From NCBI RefSeq assembly GCF_014650035.1, contig NZ_BMUE01000002.1, positions 186,001-250,000 of the forward strand: a stretch of 64,000 nt of DNA, written 5' to 3'. Under the pieces are notes generated by a model. It was not told the origin of the DNA, made no database searches, and was given only the letters and a program-made list of their open reading frames with translations. This DNA is from Streptomyces lucensis JCM 4490. Its GTDB lineage: Bacteria > Actinomycetota > Actinomycetes > Streptomycetales > Streptomycetaceae. The position numbers and the translations under genes are program-made. The first letter of the stretch is position 1; each line of letters opens with the position of its first letter. This document shows, piece by piece, positions 44,728 through 52,677 of the stretch.

Positions 44728-45885
44728 ATGCGCCGTACGGTGTTCAACGAGGATCACGAGGCGTTCCGGGAGACCGTTCGCGCCTTCATCGAGGCCGAGG
44801 TCGTACCCGTGTACGACGAGTGGTTCGCCGCCGGCCAGGCCCCCCGTGACTTCTACTACAAGCTCGGTGAGCTGGGCATCTTCGGCATCAGCGTGCCCGA
44901 GGAGTTCGGCGGCGCCGGCATGGACAGCCACAAGTTCGAGGCCGTCCTCTACGAGGAGACCGCCCGCGCCGGCGTGCAGTTCGGCGGCTCCGGCGTGCAC
45001 GTGCTGCTCGCCCTGCCGTACATCAAGATGCTGGCCAACGACGAGCAGAAGAAGCGCTACCTGCCGAAGTTCGTCACCGGCGAGGAGATGTGGGCCATCG
45101 CGATGACCGAGCCGGGCACCGGCTCCGACCTCGCGGGCATGAAGACCACCGCCAAGCTCTCCGAGGACGGCACGCACTACGTCCTCAACGGCGCCAAGAC
45201 CTTCATCACCGGCGGCGTCCACGCCGACAAGGTCATCGTCTGCGCCCGTACCTCCGCGCCGACCGCCGAGGACCGCCGGCACGGCATATCCCTGTTCGCC
45301 GTCGACACCAAGTCCGAGGGCTACTCCGTCGGCCGCAAGCTCGACAAGCTGGGCCTGCGCACCTCCGACACCGCCGAGCTGGCCTTCGTCGACGTCAAGG
45401 TGCCGGTCGAGGACCTGCTCGGCGAGGAGAACAAGGGCTTCTACTACCTCGGCCACAACCTGGCCTCCGAGCGCTGGGGCATCGCCTTCGGCGCCTACGC
45501 GCAGGCCAAGGCCGCCGTCCGGTTCGCCAAGCAGTACGTGCAGGAGCGCACCGTCTTCGGCAAGCCGGTCGCCCACTTCCAGAACACCAAGTTCGAGCTG
45601 GCCGCCTGCCAGGCCGAGGTCGACGCCGCCGAGGCCGTCGCCGACCGCGCGACCGAGGCCCTGGACGCCGGCGAGCTGACCCCCGCCGAGGCCGCCTCCG
45701 CCAAGCTGTTCTGCACCGAGGTCGCCCACCGCGTCATCGACCGCTGCCTCCAGCTGCACGGCGGCTACGGCTACATGAACGAGTACCCGATCGCCCGCCT
45801 GTACGCGGACAACCGGGTCAACCGCATCTACGGCGGCACCAGCGAGATCATGAAGACGATCATCGCCAAGGACATGGGTCTGTAA
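44728..45885 (+). CDS. acyl-CoA dehydrogenase, 385 aa
   Basis: A typical FAD acyl-CoA dehydrogenase: AIAMTEPGTGSDLAGMKTTA, KTFITGGVHADKVIVCARTS, ERWGIAFGAYAQAKAAVRFA, and C-terminal QLHGGYGYMNEYPIARLYAD with YGGTSEIMKTIIAKDMG. The exact chain length is not predictable. ATG 44728 has GGAGGTGG upstream. It is followed after 35 bases by a TesB thioesterase, which suggests a fatty-acid oxidation unit. Confidence 0.92.
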   Translation: MRRTVFNEDHEAFRETVRAFIEAEVVPVYDEWFAAGQAPRDFYYKLGELGIFGISVPEEFGGAGMDSHKFEAVLYEETARAGVQFGGSGVHVLLALPYIKMLANDEQKKRYLPKFVTGEEMWAIAMTEPGTGSDLAGMKTTAKLSEDGTHYVLNGAKTFITGGVHADKVIVCARTSAPTAEDRRHGISLFAVDTKSEGYSVGRKLDKLGLRTSDTAELAFVDVKVPVEDLLGEENKGFYYLGHNLASERWGIAFGAYAQAKAAVRFAKQYVQERTVFGKPVAHFQNTKFELAACQAEVDAAEAVADRATEALDAGELTPAEAASAKLFCTEVAHRVIDRCLQLHGGYGYMNEYPIARLYADNRVNRIYGGTSEIMKTIIAKDMGL

Positions 45886-45920
45886 GGCCCCCGCGACGGC
45901 CGGCCGGTACAACCGACTCC

Positions 45921-46787
45921 ATGAGCCAGGCACTCCAGGATCTCCTCGATCTGCTCGACCTGGAGCAGATCGAGGAGAACATCTTCCGCGGCCGGTCCCG
46001 CTCCGCCGTCGTGCCCCGCGTCTTCGGCGGGCAGGTGGCGGCGCAGGCGCTGGTCGCCGCCGGGCGGACGGTCCCGGCGGACCGGCCCGCCCATTCCCTG
46101 CACGCGTACTTCCTGCGCCCCGGCGACCCCGGCGCGCCGATCGTCTACACCGTGGACCGCATCCGTGACGGACGGTCCTTCACCACCCGCCGCGTGGTCG
46201 CCGTCCAGCACGGCAAGCCGATCTTCCACCTGTCGGCGTCCTTCCAGGCCTACGAGGAAGGGCTGGACCACCAGACGCCGATGCCGGCCGCGCCCGACCC
46301 GGCGGCCCTGCCGACCTCCCAGGAGCGGCTGCGCGGCTACGCCCATCTCGCGCCGGACGTGGTGGAGCGCTTCCTCGAGGCGCGCGAGGCCATCGACCTG
46401 CGCTACGTCGACGAGCCGCCGTACGGGAAGTTCGGCGAGCCGCGCGAGCCGCACTCCCAGGTGTGGTTCCGCACCAACGGCAAGCTCGCCGACGACCCGC
46501 TGCTGCACATCGTCCTCGCCACCTACGTCTCCGACATGACCCTCCTCGACTCCGTGCTGCTCGCGCACGGCCGCGGCGGCTGGGCCGTCGGCGACGTCGT
46601 GGGTGCCTCCCTGGACCACGCGATGTGGTTCCACCGGTCCTTCCGCGCCGACGAGTGGCTCCTGTACGACCAGGAGTCGCCGTCCGCCCACGGTGGCCGG
46701 GGCCTCGGCCAGGCCCGCATCTACACCCAGGACGGACGCCTCGCCATCTCCGTCATCCAGGAGGGTGTCGTCCGCGTTCCCCGGTGA
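45921..46787 (+). CDS. acyl-CoA thioesterase II (TesB type), 288 aa
   Basis: Double hot-dog fold: VFGGQVAAQALVAAGRTVPA, AHSLHAYFLRPGDP, YTVDRIRDGRSFTTRRVVAV in the first half, and LLDSVLLAHGR, VGASLDHAMWFHRSFRADEW and GGRGLGQARIYTQDGRLA in the second. It hydrolyses medium- and long-chain acyl-CoAs. No Shine-Dalgarno site is visible before ATG 45921, so translation may be re-initiated from the dehydrogenase gene 35 bases upstream. Confidence 0.9.
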   Translation: MSQALQDLLDLLDLEQIEENIFRGRSRSAVVPRVFGGQVAAQALVAAGRTVPADRPAHSLHAYFLRPGDPGAPIVYTVDRIRDGRSFTTRRVVAVQHGKPIFHLSASFQAYEEGLDHQTPMPAAPDPAALPTSQERLRGYAHLAPDVVERFLEAREAIDLRYVDEPPYGKFGEPREPHSQVWFRTNGKLADDPLLHIVLATYVSDMTLLDSVLLAHGRGGWAVGDVVGASLDHAMWFHRSFRADEWLLYDQESPSAHGGRGLGQARIYTQDGRLAISVIQEGVVRVPR

Positions 46788-46904
46788 GGCCGGCCGGGAG
46801 GCTCTACCTACCTGCCCCACATGGGAGTTGACCGGCCCGGAGGGCGCCCTGGGCGTCGTCCGGGCGCCCGGCTCCGGGGCCCGAGAAGTAGTTGCCTGCT
46901 CAAA

Positions 46905-46933
46905 GTGACGTGTGACGCATGGGGGACTAGGCT
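46905..46933 (+). promoter_or_regulatory. promoter-like -35/-10 pair before a short ORF
   Basis: GTGACG (46905-46910), a 17-base spacer and TAGGCT (46928-46933). The -10 ends six bases before a GTG, the spacing seen in leaderless Streptomyces transcripts. Confidence 0.5.
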
Positions 46934-46939
46934 CTACGA

Positions 46940-47056
46940 GTGAAAGCCGCAGCGCACGGCATGCCCGGCCGGCGAGGCTCCGGGCCTCTCGGGACTCAGC
47001 CGCGGCACCCGGCAGCGCGATCGCGTACGGGTGGGCCGCAGGCGCCGGCAAGGTGA
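46940..47056 (+). CDS. probable leaderless short ORF, 38 aa
   Basis: GTG AAA GCC GCA opens a 38-codon frame ending at TGA 47054-47056. The product is basic (VKAAAHGMPGRRG at the start, rich in Arg, Pro, Gly) with no signal or domain. Support comes only from the well-placed -10 hexamer TAGGCT six bases upstream. It could be a regulatory upstream ORF for the His-rich protein gene 106 bases downstream. Codon third positions are only partly GC-biased, so coding potential is weak. Confidence 0.35.
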   Translation: MKAAAHGMPGRRGSGPLGTQPRHPAARSRTGGPQAPAR

Positions 47057-47162
47057 CGCACGTCGTGCCGTTCCACAGCCTGCGGTGACACCTGAAGACC
47101 GCTCCGCGTCCTTCCGTGTTGCGCGGCGCGGCCATCCACCTCGGGATGGAAGGTAATTTCCC

Positions 47163-47483
47163 ATGCGAGCACAGCGCGCGAGGCGCCTCGTCGCCATGTC
47201 CGCCACCGGCCTGCTGCTGGCCGGCGGGGCCGCAGTCGGCGCGGCGGGCACCGCCGCGGCCTCCGGCCACGACGACCACGGCTCCTACAGCCACAGCTGG
47301 GGAGACGACGACTACAACGGCAACCACAACGGCCACCACGGCTGGTGGAACGACGACGATGACGACGACTACGGCGGCTACGGCGGCTATGGGGACCACG
47401 GCGGCTACGGCGGCCATGGGGACCACGGCGGCTACGGCGGTCACGGCGGCTATGGCGGCCACGGAGGACACGGAGGACACTGA
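47163..47483 (+). CDS. secreted Gly/His/Asp-rich repeat protein, 106 aa
   Basis: The signal peptide is about 1-33 (RRLVAMSATGLLLAGGAAVG, then AAGTAAASG). The mature part has about 70 residues and is almost only Gly, His, Asp, Tyr, Asn and Trp. An acidic cluster lies near 63-68 (DDDDDD), and repeats GGYGGHGDH run to a C-terminal GHGGHGGH. Such composition fits divalent metal binding (Ni, Zn, Cu) in the cell wall or secreted fraction. GGAAGG lies about 12 bases before the ATG. No family is recognised. Confidence 0.8.
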   Translation: MRAQRARRLVAMSATGLLLAGGAAVGAAGTAAASGHDDHGSYSHSWGDDDYNGNHNGHHGWWNDDDDDDYGGYGGYGDHGGYGGHGDHGGYGGHGGYGGHGGHGGH

Positions 47484-47555
47484 ACCGGCAGTCACCTGAA
47501 CACGATGTGCGGCCCCGCTCGCGCGGAGCCGCACGTCCACCGTGCCGGACACGGC

Positions 47556-48344
47556 CTAGTCGAGGCCCGCCTCCGCCAGCAGATAGGCCGTCATCGGGTC
47601 GTAGTGGCGGGGGCTGACCACGTGGTCGTCGAGCGGCACGACCACCTGCACGGTGCCCTCTGACTCGGCGAGGAACAGCGCGGGGTCGTTGCAGTCGGCG
47701 TACCCCATGGAGTCGACGCCGTGCTGCCCCGCGTACCCGGCCCAGCCGTGGTCGGCGACGACCAGGTCCGGCAGCGGACGCCCCTCGCGCTCAAGTCCCG
47801 TCAGAATAACCTTCATCGGCTCTCCGGAGTGCGTGTGCCACAGCGACGCCCCGTGCTCCAGCACCGCCACGTCCGCGAACTGCATGACGTACCCCTCCTC
47901 CGTCTGCAGCCCGTCCGGGATGACGACGATCTCGCAGCCGGCGGCGCGCAGCGCCCCGGCCGTGGCCCGGTGCACGTCCAGCAGGCCGCCCGGGTGGCCG
48001 GTCGCGAACAGCACCCGCTGCTGCCCGTCGGCCGCCTTGCGCAGCCGCGCCGCCATGCGGTCCAGCGCGTCGACGGTCAGCTCGGGGTCGATGGTGTCCT
48101 GCCCGTACCGGTGCCCCGGGTCGTCGCTGACGCCCACCCGTTCGGCCATGACCGCGAGCACGTCCTGCTCGTCCGTCCAGCGGTCGCCGAGCTCCAGGCC
48201 GAGCCAGTAGTTGCGGACACCGTTGGCGAGCTGACGGTAGTGGGAGAGGTTGTTCTCGCGTGGCGTGGCGACGTCGCCCGCGATACGGGTCCTCACCAGG
48301 TGGTCGACGAGCTGGGCGCGGCTGGGTGTCCCGGATATCGGCAT
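47556..48344 (-). CDS. putative phosphatase / conserved hypothetical, 262 aa
   Basis: A soluble protein whose core has RVLFATGHPGGLLDVHRATA (about 100-120), LPDLVVADHGWAGYAGQHGV and the acidic ADCNDPALFLAESEG. His and Asp residues are well placed for a metal-dependent hydrolase, and I recall it being annotated as a phosphatase in Streptomyces, without experimental support that I know of. ATG 48344 is used; ATG 48353 is possible, and neither has a good ribosome-binding site. It lies downstream of the PucR gene in the same direction with a 77-base gap. Confidence 0.6.
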   Translation of the reverse strand: MPISGTPSRAQLVDHLVRTRIAGDVATPRENNLSHYRQLANGVRNYWLGLELGDRWTDEQDVLAVMAERVGVSDDPGHRYGQDTIDPELTVDALDRMAARLRKAADGQQRVLFATGHPGGLLDVHRATAGALRAAGCEIVVIPDGLQTEEGYVMQFADVAVLEHGASLWHTHSGEPMKVILTGLEREGRPLPDLVVADHGWAGYAGQHGVDSMGYADCNDPALFLAESEGTVQVVVPLDDHVVSPRHYDPMTAYLLAEAGLD

Positions 48345-48421
48345 GCCCCCCATTGTGGAGCAGCAGGCCACGGGAGTCCTGGGCTTATCGCCCCTGCGAC
48401 GGGGGTCACCCGCCCGCGCGC

Positions 48422-49975
48422 TCAGGTGTGCCGCGACGCGAACCACAGCTCCATGCGGACGTCCGGATCGTCCAGGTCGGCGTCCAACAGGGCGGCGCAG
48501 CGGCCGATCCGCTGCCGCACCGTGTTGCGGTGCACCCCCAGCGCCACCGCCGTGCGGTCCCAACTGCCGTGCAGGGACAGCCAGGTGCGCAGGGTCTCGG
48601 CGAGCGCGGCCTGCCCGGTGAGCGGTGCGAGCAGCGCGCGGGCGTGCGTCTCGGCGTCCGCCGGCGCCACCAGGTCCTTGAGTGCCGGCCGGGCCGTGTG
48701 CCGGACCAGCGGGGTGCGGGTCGCGCGGGCCCGGGCGAGGGCGCGGGCCGCCTGGGTGTCGGCGGCAGGCCACTCGTCCGGCTCGACGGCATCGCTCACG
48801 CCCAGCGTCCAGCCGGGCTGCGGCTCCGGCCGCCGCCCGGCCGGCACCAGCACCCGTACGACGTCACGGGCGAGGTCGACCAGCGGCGAACCCAGGGCCG
48901 CGCCGAGGGCGGAGGCGGCGACCGCGTCCGGTGCCTGGGTCTCCGGCCGCGCGTGCACGACGAGCCACCGGCCGGTGCCGAGCAGGGGGGCCACCTCCCC
49001 GGGCGGCGCGCCGAGCAGCAGCCGCACGAGGGCGGAGGACCGGGCGGCGCCGGCCCCGCTCTGGTGCTCACCGGTCAGCAGGGACAGCAGTACGGCGGCG
49101 ACGGAGGCGATGGTGTGGTCACCGGGGTCGCGCCGGGCCGTGGCCACACCGAGTACGAAGCCCTCGCCGGCGCCGAGGGCGTAGACGGCGAGGTGGGTGG
49201 CGCCCAGGGTGTCGGTGGCGGAGCTGGGCAGCGGGCGTGAAGTGCCGGGGGCGGCCGGGGCGGGCGCCCCGCCGGACGAGAGGTCCACCGCCGTCGCGGC
49301 CGTAGCCGCCCTCGGCGTCGGGCGCACCACCCCGGCCAGCTCCGCCAGCGCGGCCCGTACGTCGTCCTGCGGGGTTCCCCGGCCCGCCTGAGCGACCTCC
49401 GTGCCGTCGGGCCCGTACAGCACGGTGTGCCCGCTCATCCGCTGGGCCAGCTGACGCAGTACCGAGGGCACCGGGTCCGGGCGGGATGCGGCCGCGGCAA
49501 GGCTCTGCTGGGCCTCCGTGACCCGGCGCAGTTCCGCGAGGCGGGCCTGCGCCATCAGCTGCCACACCGCGCGCGCCACACCGGAGAACGTGGTCTGCGG
49601 CGGGACCTCCAGCAGGGGCAGGCCGTGGGCGTCGCAGGCGGCGACCAGGGCGCGCGGGACGGTGTCGTGCACCGGCGCCACGCCGAAACCGAGGGCCGCG
49701 CCGCCCGCCGCCACGATCCGGGACACGTAGCCGTCGAAGTAGGCGGCCAGACCCGTTTCGTCCCGCGGGACGTGCACCCCGGCCGTGAGCAGCAGCTCCC
49801 CGCCCAGCAGGTAGGGGTACGGGTCGGCCATCTCCGAGGTGTGCGCCCAGTGGATCGCGATGCCCGGGTCCGTCGGGCCGGCGATCCGGCGCAGAGCGAG
49901 ATCCTCCCGGGCCAGCAGCGCCTGGAGTGTGACCGGTGGGGTCGGTGGGACCGCTGGTGCGGCCGCTTCCGGCAT
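48422..49975 (-). CDS. PucR-family transcriptional regulator, 517 aa
   Basis: The N-terminal purine catabolism regulator domain spans about 15-125 (LALRRIAGPTDPGIAIHWAH, GGELLLTAGVH). A long Ala/Pro-rich central part follows, and the C-terminal PucR HTH is about 455-510 (LAETLRTWLSLHGSWDRTAV, ALGVHRNTVRQRIGR). Members respond to nitrogenous compounds. It is divergent from the symporter-agmatinase-TPP enzyme genes over 208 bases, so it is the likely regulator of that cluster. ATG 49975 has GGAGGGAA at about ten bases. Confidence 0.88.
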   Translation of the reverse strand: MPEAAAPAVPPTPPVTLQALLAREDLALRRIAGPTDPGIAIHWAHTSEMADPYPYLLGGELLLTAGVHVPRDETGLAAYFDGYVSRIVAAGGAALGFGVAPVHDTVPRALVAACDAHGLPLLEVPPQTTFSGVARAVWQLMAQARLAELRRVTEAQQSLAAAASRPDPVPSVLRQLAQRMSGHTVLYGPDGTEVAQAGRGTPQDDVRAALAELAGVVRPTPRAATAATAVDLSSGGAPAPAAPGTSRPLPSSATDTLGATHLAVYALGAGEGFVLGVATARRDPGDHTIASVAAVLLSLLTGEHQSGAGAARSSALVRLLLGAPPGEVAPLLGTGRWLVVHARPETQAPDAVAASALGAALGSPLVDLARDVVRVLVPAGRRPEPQPGWTLGVSDAVEPDEWPAADTQAARALARARATRTPLVRHTARPALKDLVAPADAETHARALLAPLTGQAALAETLRTWLSLHGSWDRTAVALGVHRNTVRQRIGRCAALLDADLDDPDVRMELWFASRHT

Positions 49976-50183
49976 GGTGTGCGTTCCCTCCATCCGGTAC
50001 GGCTCGAATGGATGAAACGTACACTTCGCAGTCGCTTTCCGGCCACCTAGTGTCGAGTCAGCACGGCAGCCGCGGGTACGGGCGGATGTCCCCGCGATCC
50101 GCTGCCGCAGCTCCTCTCCCGAGGAACGACTCCCACGTCTCTGCACGACACGCCACCGGATTGTGCGCGAAGGAGGGCCCCAC

Positions 50184-51644
50184 ATGGCCGTCGACTACAC
50201 AGTGATCGTCGTCTATCTGGCCGGCATGCTGGCCATGGGCTGGTGGGGCATGCGCCGGGCCAAGTCCAAGAGCGACTTCCTGGTCGCGGGCCGCCGCCTC
50301 GGCCCCGCCATGTACTCCGGCACCATGGCCGCGATCGTCCTCGGCGGCGCCTCCACCATCGGCGGTGTGGGCCTCGGCTACCAGTACGGCCTCTCCGGCG
50401 CGTGGATGGTCTTCACCATCGGCCTCGGTCTGCTCGCCCTCTCCGTCCTCTTCTCCGCGCGCATCGCCCGCCTGAAGGTCTACACGGTCTCCGAGATGCT
50501 GGACCTGCGCTACGGCGGCCGCGCCGGCGTGATCTCCGGCGTGGTCATGTGGGCCTACACCCTCATGCTCGCGGTGACGTCCACCATCGCCTACGCCACG
50601 ATCTTCGACGTCCTCTTCGACCTGAACCGCACGGTCGCGATCATCCTGGGCGGCTCGATCGTCGTCGCGTACTCCACGCTGGGCGGCATGTGGTCCATCA
50701 CGCTGACGGACATGGTCCAGTTCGTCGTCAAGACGATCGGCGTGCTGCTCCTGCTCCTGCCCATCGCCGTGGTCAAGGCGGGCGGCTTCTCCGAGATGAA
50801 GGCCAAGCTGCCGACCGAGTACTTCGACCCCCTGGGGATCGGCGGCGAGACGATCTTCACCTACGTGCTGATCTACACCTTCGGCATGCTGATCGGCCAG
50901 GACATCTGGCAGCGCGTGTTCACCGCCCGCAGCGACAAGACTGCCAAGTGGGGCGGCACCGTGGCCGGAACCTACTGCCTGGCCTATGCCCTCGCCGGCG
51001 CGGTGATCGGCACGGCCGCCAAGGTGCTCTACCCGAAGCTGGGCAGCCCCGACGACGCCTTCGCCACCATCGTCAAGGACGAGCTGCCGGTCGGTGTGCG
51101 CGGCCTGGTGCTGGCCGCCGCCCTCGCCGCCGTCATGTCGACGTCCTCCGGCGCCCTGATCGCCTGCGCCACCGTCGCCAACAACGACATCTGGTCGCGC
51201 CTGCGCGGTGCCGTGCGCCGCGACGGGGACGCGCACGACGAGGTGGCCGGAAACCGCCTCTTCATCCTGGTCATGGGTGTGGCGGTGATCGGCACGGCGA
51301 TCGCGCTGAACAACGTGGTCGAGGCGCTGACCGTGGCCTACAACCTCCTCGTCGGCGGACTGCTCGTCCCCATCCTCGGCGGCCTGCTGTGGAAGCGCGG
51401 CACGGCCCAGGGCGCGCTCGCCTCGGTCGCCGTCGGCGGCCTGGCGGTGATCGGCCTCATGGCGGGCTACGGCATTCTCGCCAACGAGCCCGTCTACTAC
51501 GGCCTGCTCGCCTCCCTCGCCGCCTACGTCGCCGTGTCCCTGGCGACCAGGCCCACCGACGAGACGGTCCTCGCCGCCTGGCGGGAACGCCTCGCCGGAC
51601 GGTCCCCCGAACTCGCGTCCGAACCGGTCCCGGCTCACCAGTAG
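50184..51644 (+). CDS. sodium:solute symporter family transporter, 486 aa
   Basis: An SSS-family permease with about 13 transmembrane helices and the typical N-terminus DYTVIVVYLAGMLAMGWWGM and R-K-SKSDFLVAGRRLG, then GGASTIGGVGLGYQYGLSG. ATG 50184 follows AAGGAGGG. The substrate is unknown from sequence. Its place in front of an agmatinase suggests uptake of a guanidino compound or polyamine (inference). Confidence 0.88.
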   Translation: MAVDYTVIVVYLAGMLAMGWWGMRRAKSKSDFLVAGRRLGPAMYSGTMAAIVLGGASTIGGVGLGYQYGLSGAWMVFTIGLGLLALSVLFSARIARLKVYTVSEMLDLRYGGRAGVISGVVMWAYTLMLAVTSTIAYATIFDVLFDLNRTVAIILGGSIVVAYSTLGGMWSITLTDMVQFVVKTIGVLLLLLPIAVVKAGGFSEMKAKLPTEYFDPLGIGGETIFTYVLIYTFGMLIGQDIWQRVFTARSDKTAKWGGTVAGTYCLAYALAGAVIGTAAKVLYPKLGSPDDAFATIVKDELPVGVRGLVLAAALAAVMSTSSGALIACATVANNDIWSRLRGAVRRDGDAHDEVAGNRLFILVMGVAVIGTAIALNNVVEALTVAYNLLVGGLLVPILGGLLWKRGTAQGALASVAVGGLAVIGLMAGYGILANEPVYYGLLASLAAYVAVSLATRPTDETVLAAWRERLAGRSPELASEPVPAHQ

Positions 51645-51700
51645 AGTCATAGGGAAAGCAGTACAAGCGCGACAAGGCGCTGGAAAGAAGGCATTTCATC

Positions 51701-52672
51701 ATGAGCAGCAACGAGACGCCCCGCGGCCCCGTCGACTCCTCCCGCGTCCCGCGGTACGCCGGACCCGCGACCTTCGCCCGGCTGCCCCGCCTGGACGAGG
51801 TCGGCACCACCGACGTCGCCGTCGTGGGCGTGCCGTTCGACTCCGGCGTCTCGTACCGGCCGGGCGCCCGCTTCGGCGGCAACGCCATCCGCGAGGCGTC
51901 CCGGCTGCTGCGCCCGTACAACCCCGCGCAGGACGCCTCCCCCTTCGCCCTGGCCCAGGTCGCCGACGGCGGCGACATCGCGGTGAACCCGTTCAACATC
52001 AACGAGGCCGTGGAGACCATCGAGGCCGCGGCGGACGAGCTGCTGGGCACGGGCGCCCGCCTGATGACCCTGGGCGGCGACCACACCATCGCGCTGCCGC
52101 TCCTGCGGTCGGTCGCGAAGAAGCACGGTCCGGTGGCCCTGCTCCACTTCGACGCCCACCTCGACACCTGGGACACCTACTTCGGCGCCGAGTACACCCA
52201 TGGCACCCCGTTCCGGCGTGCGGTCGAGGAGGGCATCCTCGACACCTCGGCCCTGTCCCACGTCGGCACCCGCGGCCCCCTGTACGGCAAGCAGGACCTC
52301 ACCGACGACGAGAAGATGGGCTTCGGCATCGTCACCTCGGCCGACGTCTACCGCCGGGGCGCCGACGAGGTGGCCGACCAGCTGCGCCAGCGCATCGGCG
52401 ACCGCCCGCTCTACATCTCCATCGACATCGACTGCCTCGACCCGGCCCACGCGCCCGGCACCGGCACCCCCGAGGCGGGCGGCATGACCTCCCGCGAGCT
52501 GCTGGAGATCCTGCGCGGGCTGGCGTCCTGCAACCTGGTGTCGGCGGACGTCGTCGAGGTGGCCCCGGCGTACGACCACGCCGAGATCACCTCGGTCGCG
52601 GCCTCCCACACCGCCTACGAACTGACCACCATCATGAGCCGCCAGATCGCGGCGGCCAGGAAGGACGCGTAA
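51701..52672 (+). CDS. speB: agmatinase / guanidino-acid ureohydrolase, 323 aa
   Basis: A ureohydrolase fold with the complete binuclear Mn site: H128 in [10 protein letters not shown]151-H153-D155 in FDAHLDTWD, and D242-D244 in [16 protein letters not shown]. It releases urea from a guanidino substrate; agmatine to putrescine is the default, but 4-guanidinobutyrate is also possible for this clade. AAGAAGG lies before ATG 51701. It stands between the symporter (57 bases) and the TPP enzyme (6 bases), as part of one operon. Confidence 0.88.
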   Translation: MSSNETPRGPVDSSRVPRYAGPATFARLPRLDEVGTTDVAVVGVPFDSGVSYRPGARFGGNAIREASRLLRPYNPAQDASPFALAQVADGGDIAVNPFNINEAVETIEAAADELLGTGARLMTLGGDHTIALPLLRSVAKKHGPVALLHFDAHLDTWDTYFGAEYTHGTPFRRAVEEGILDTSALSHVGTRGPLYGKQDLTDDEKMGFGIVTSADVYRRGADEVADQLRQRIGDRPLYISIDIDCLDPAHAPGTGTPEAGGMTSRELLEILRGLASCNLVSADVVEVAPAYDHAEITSVAASHTAYELTTIMSRQIAAARKDA

Positions 52673-52677
52673 GCGCA

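Larger units (their letters stand above)
46788..47162. other. 375-base region around a short ORF
   Basis: Apart from the probable leaderless short ORF (46940-47056) and its promoter, I see no gene. The last 60 bases lead into the ribosome-binding site of the His-rich protein gene. Confidence 0.5.
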
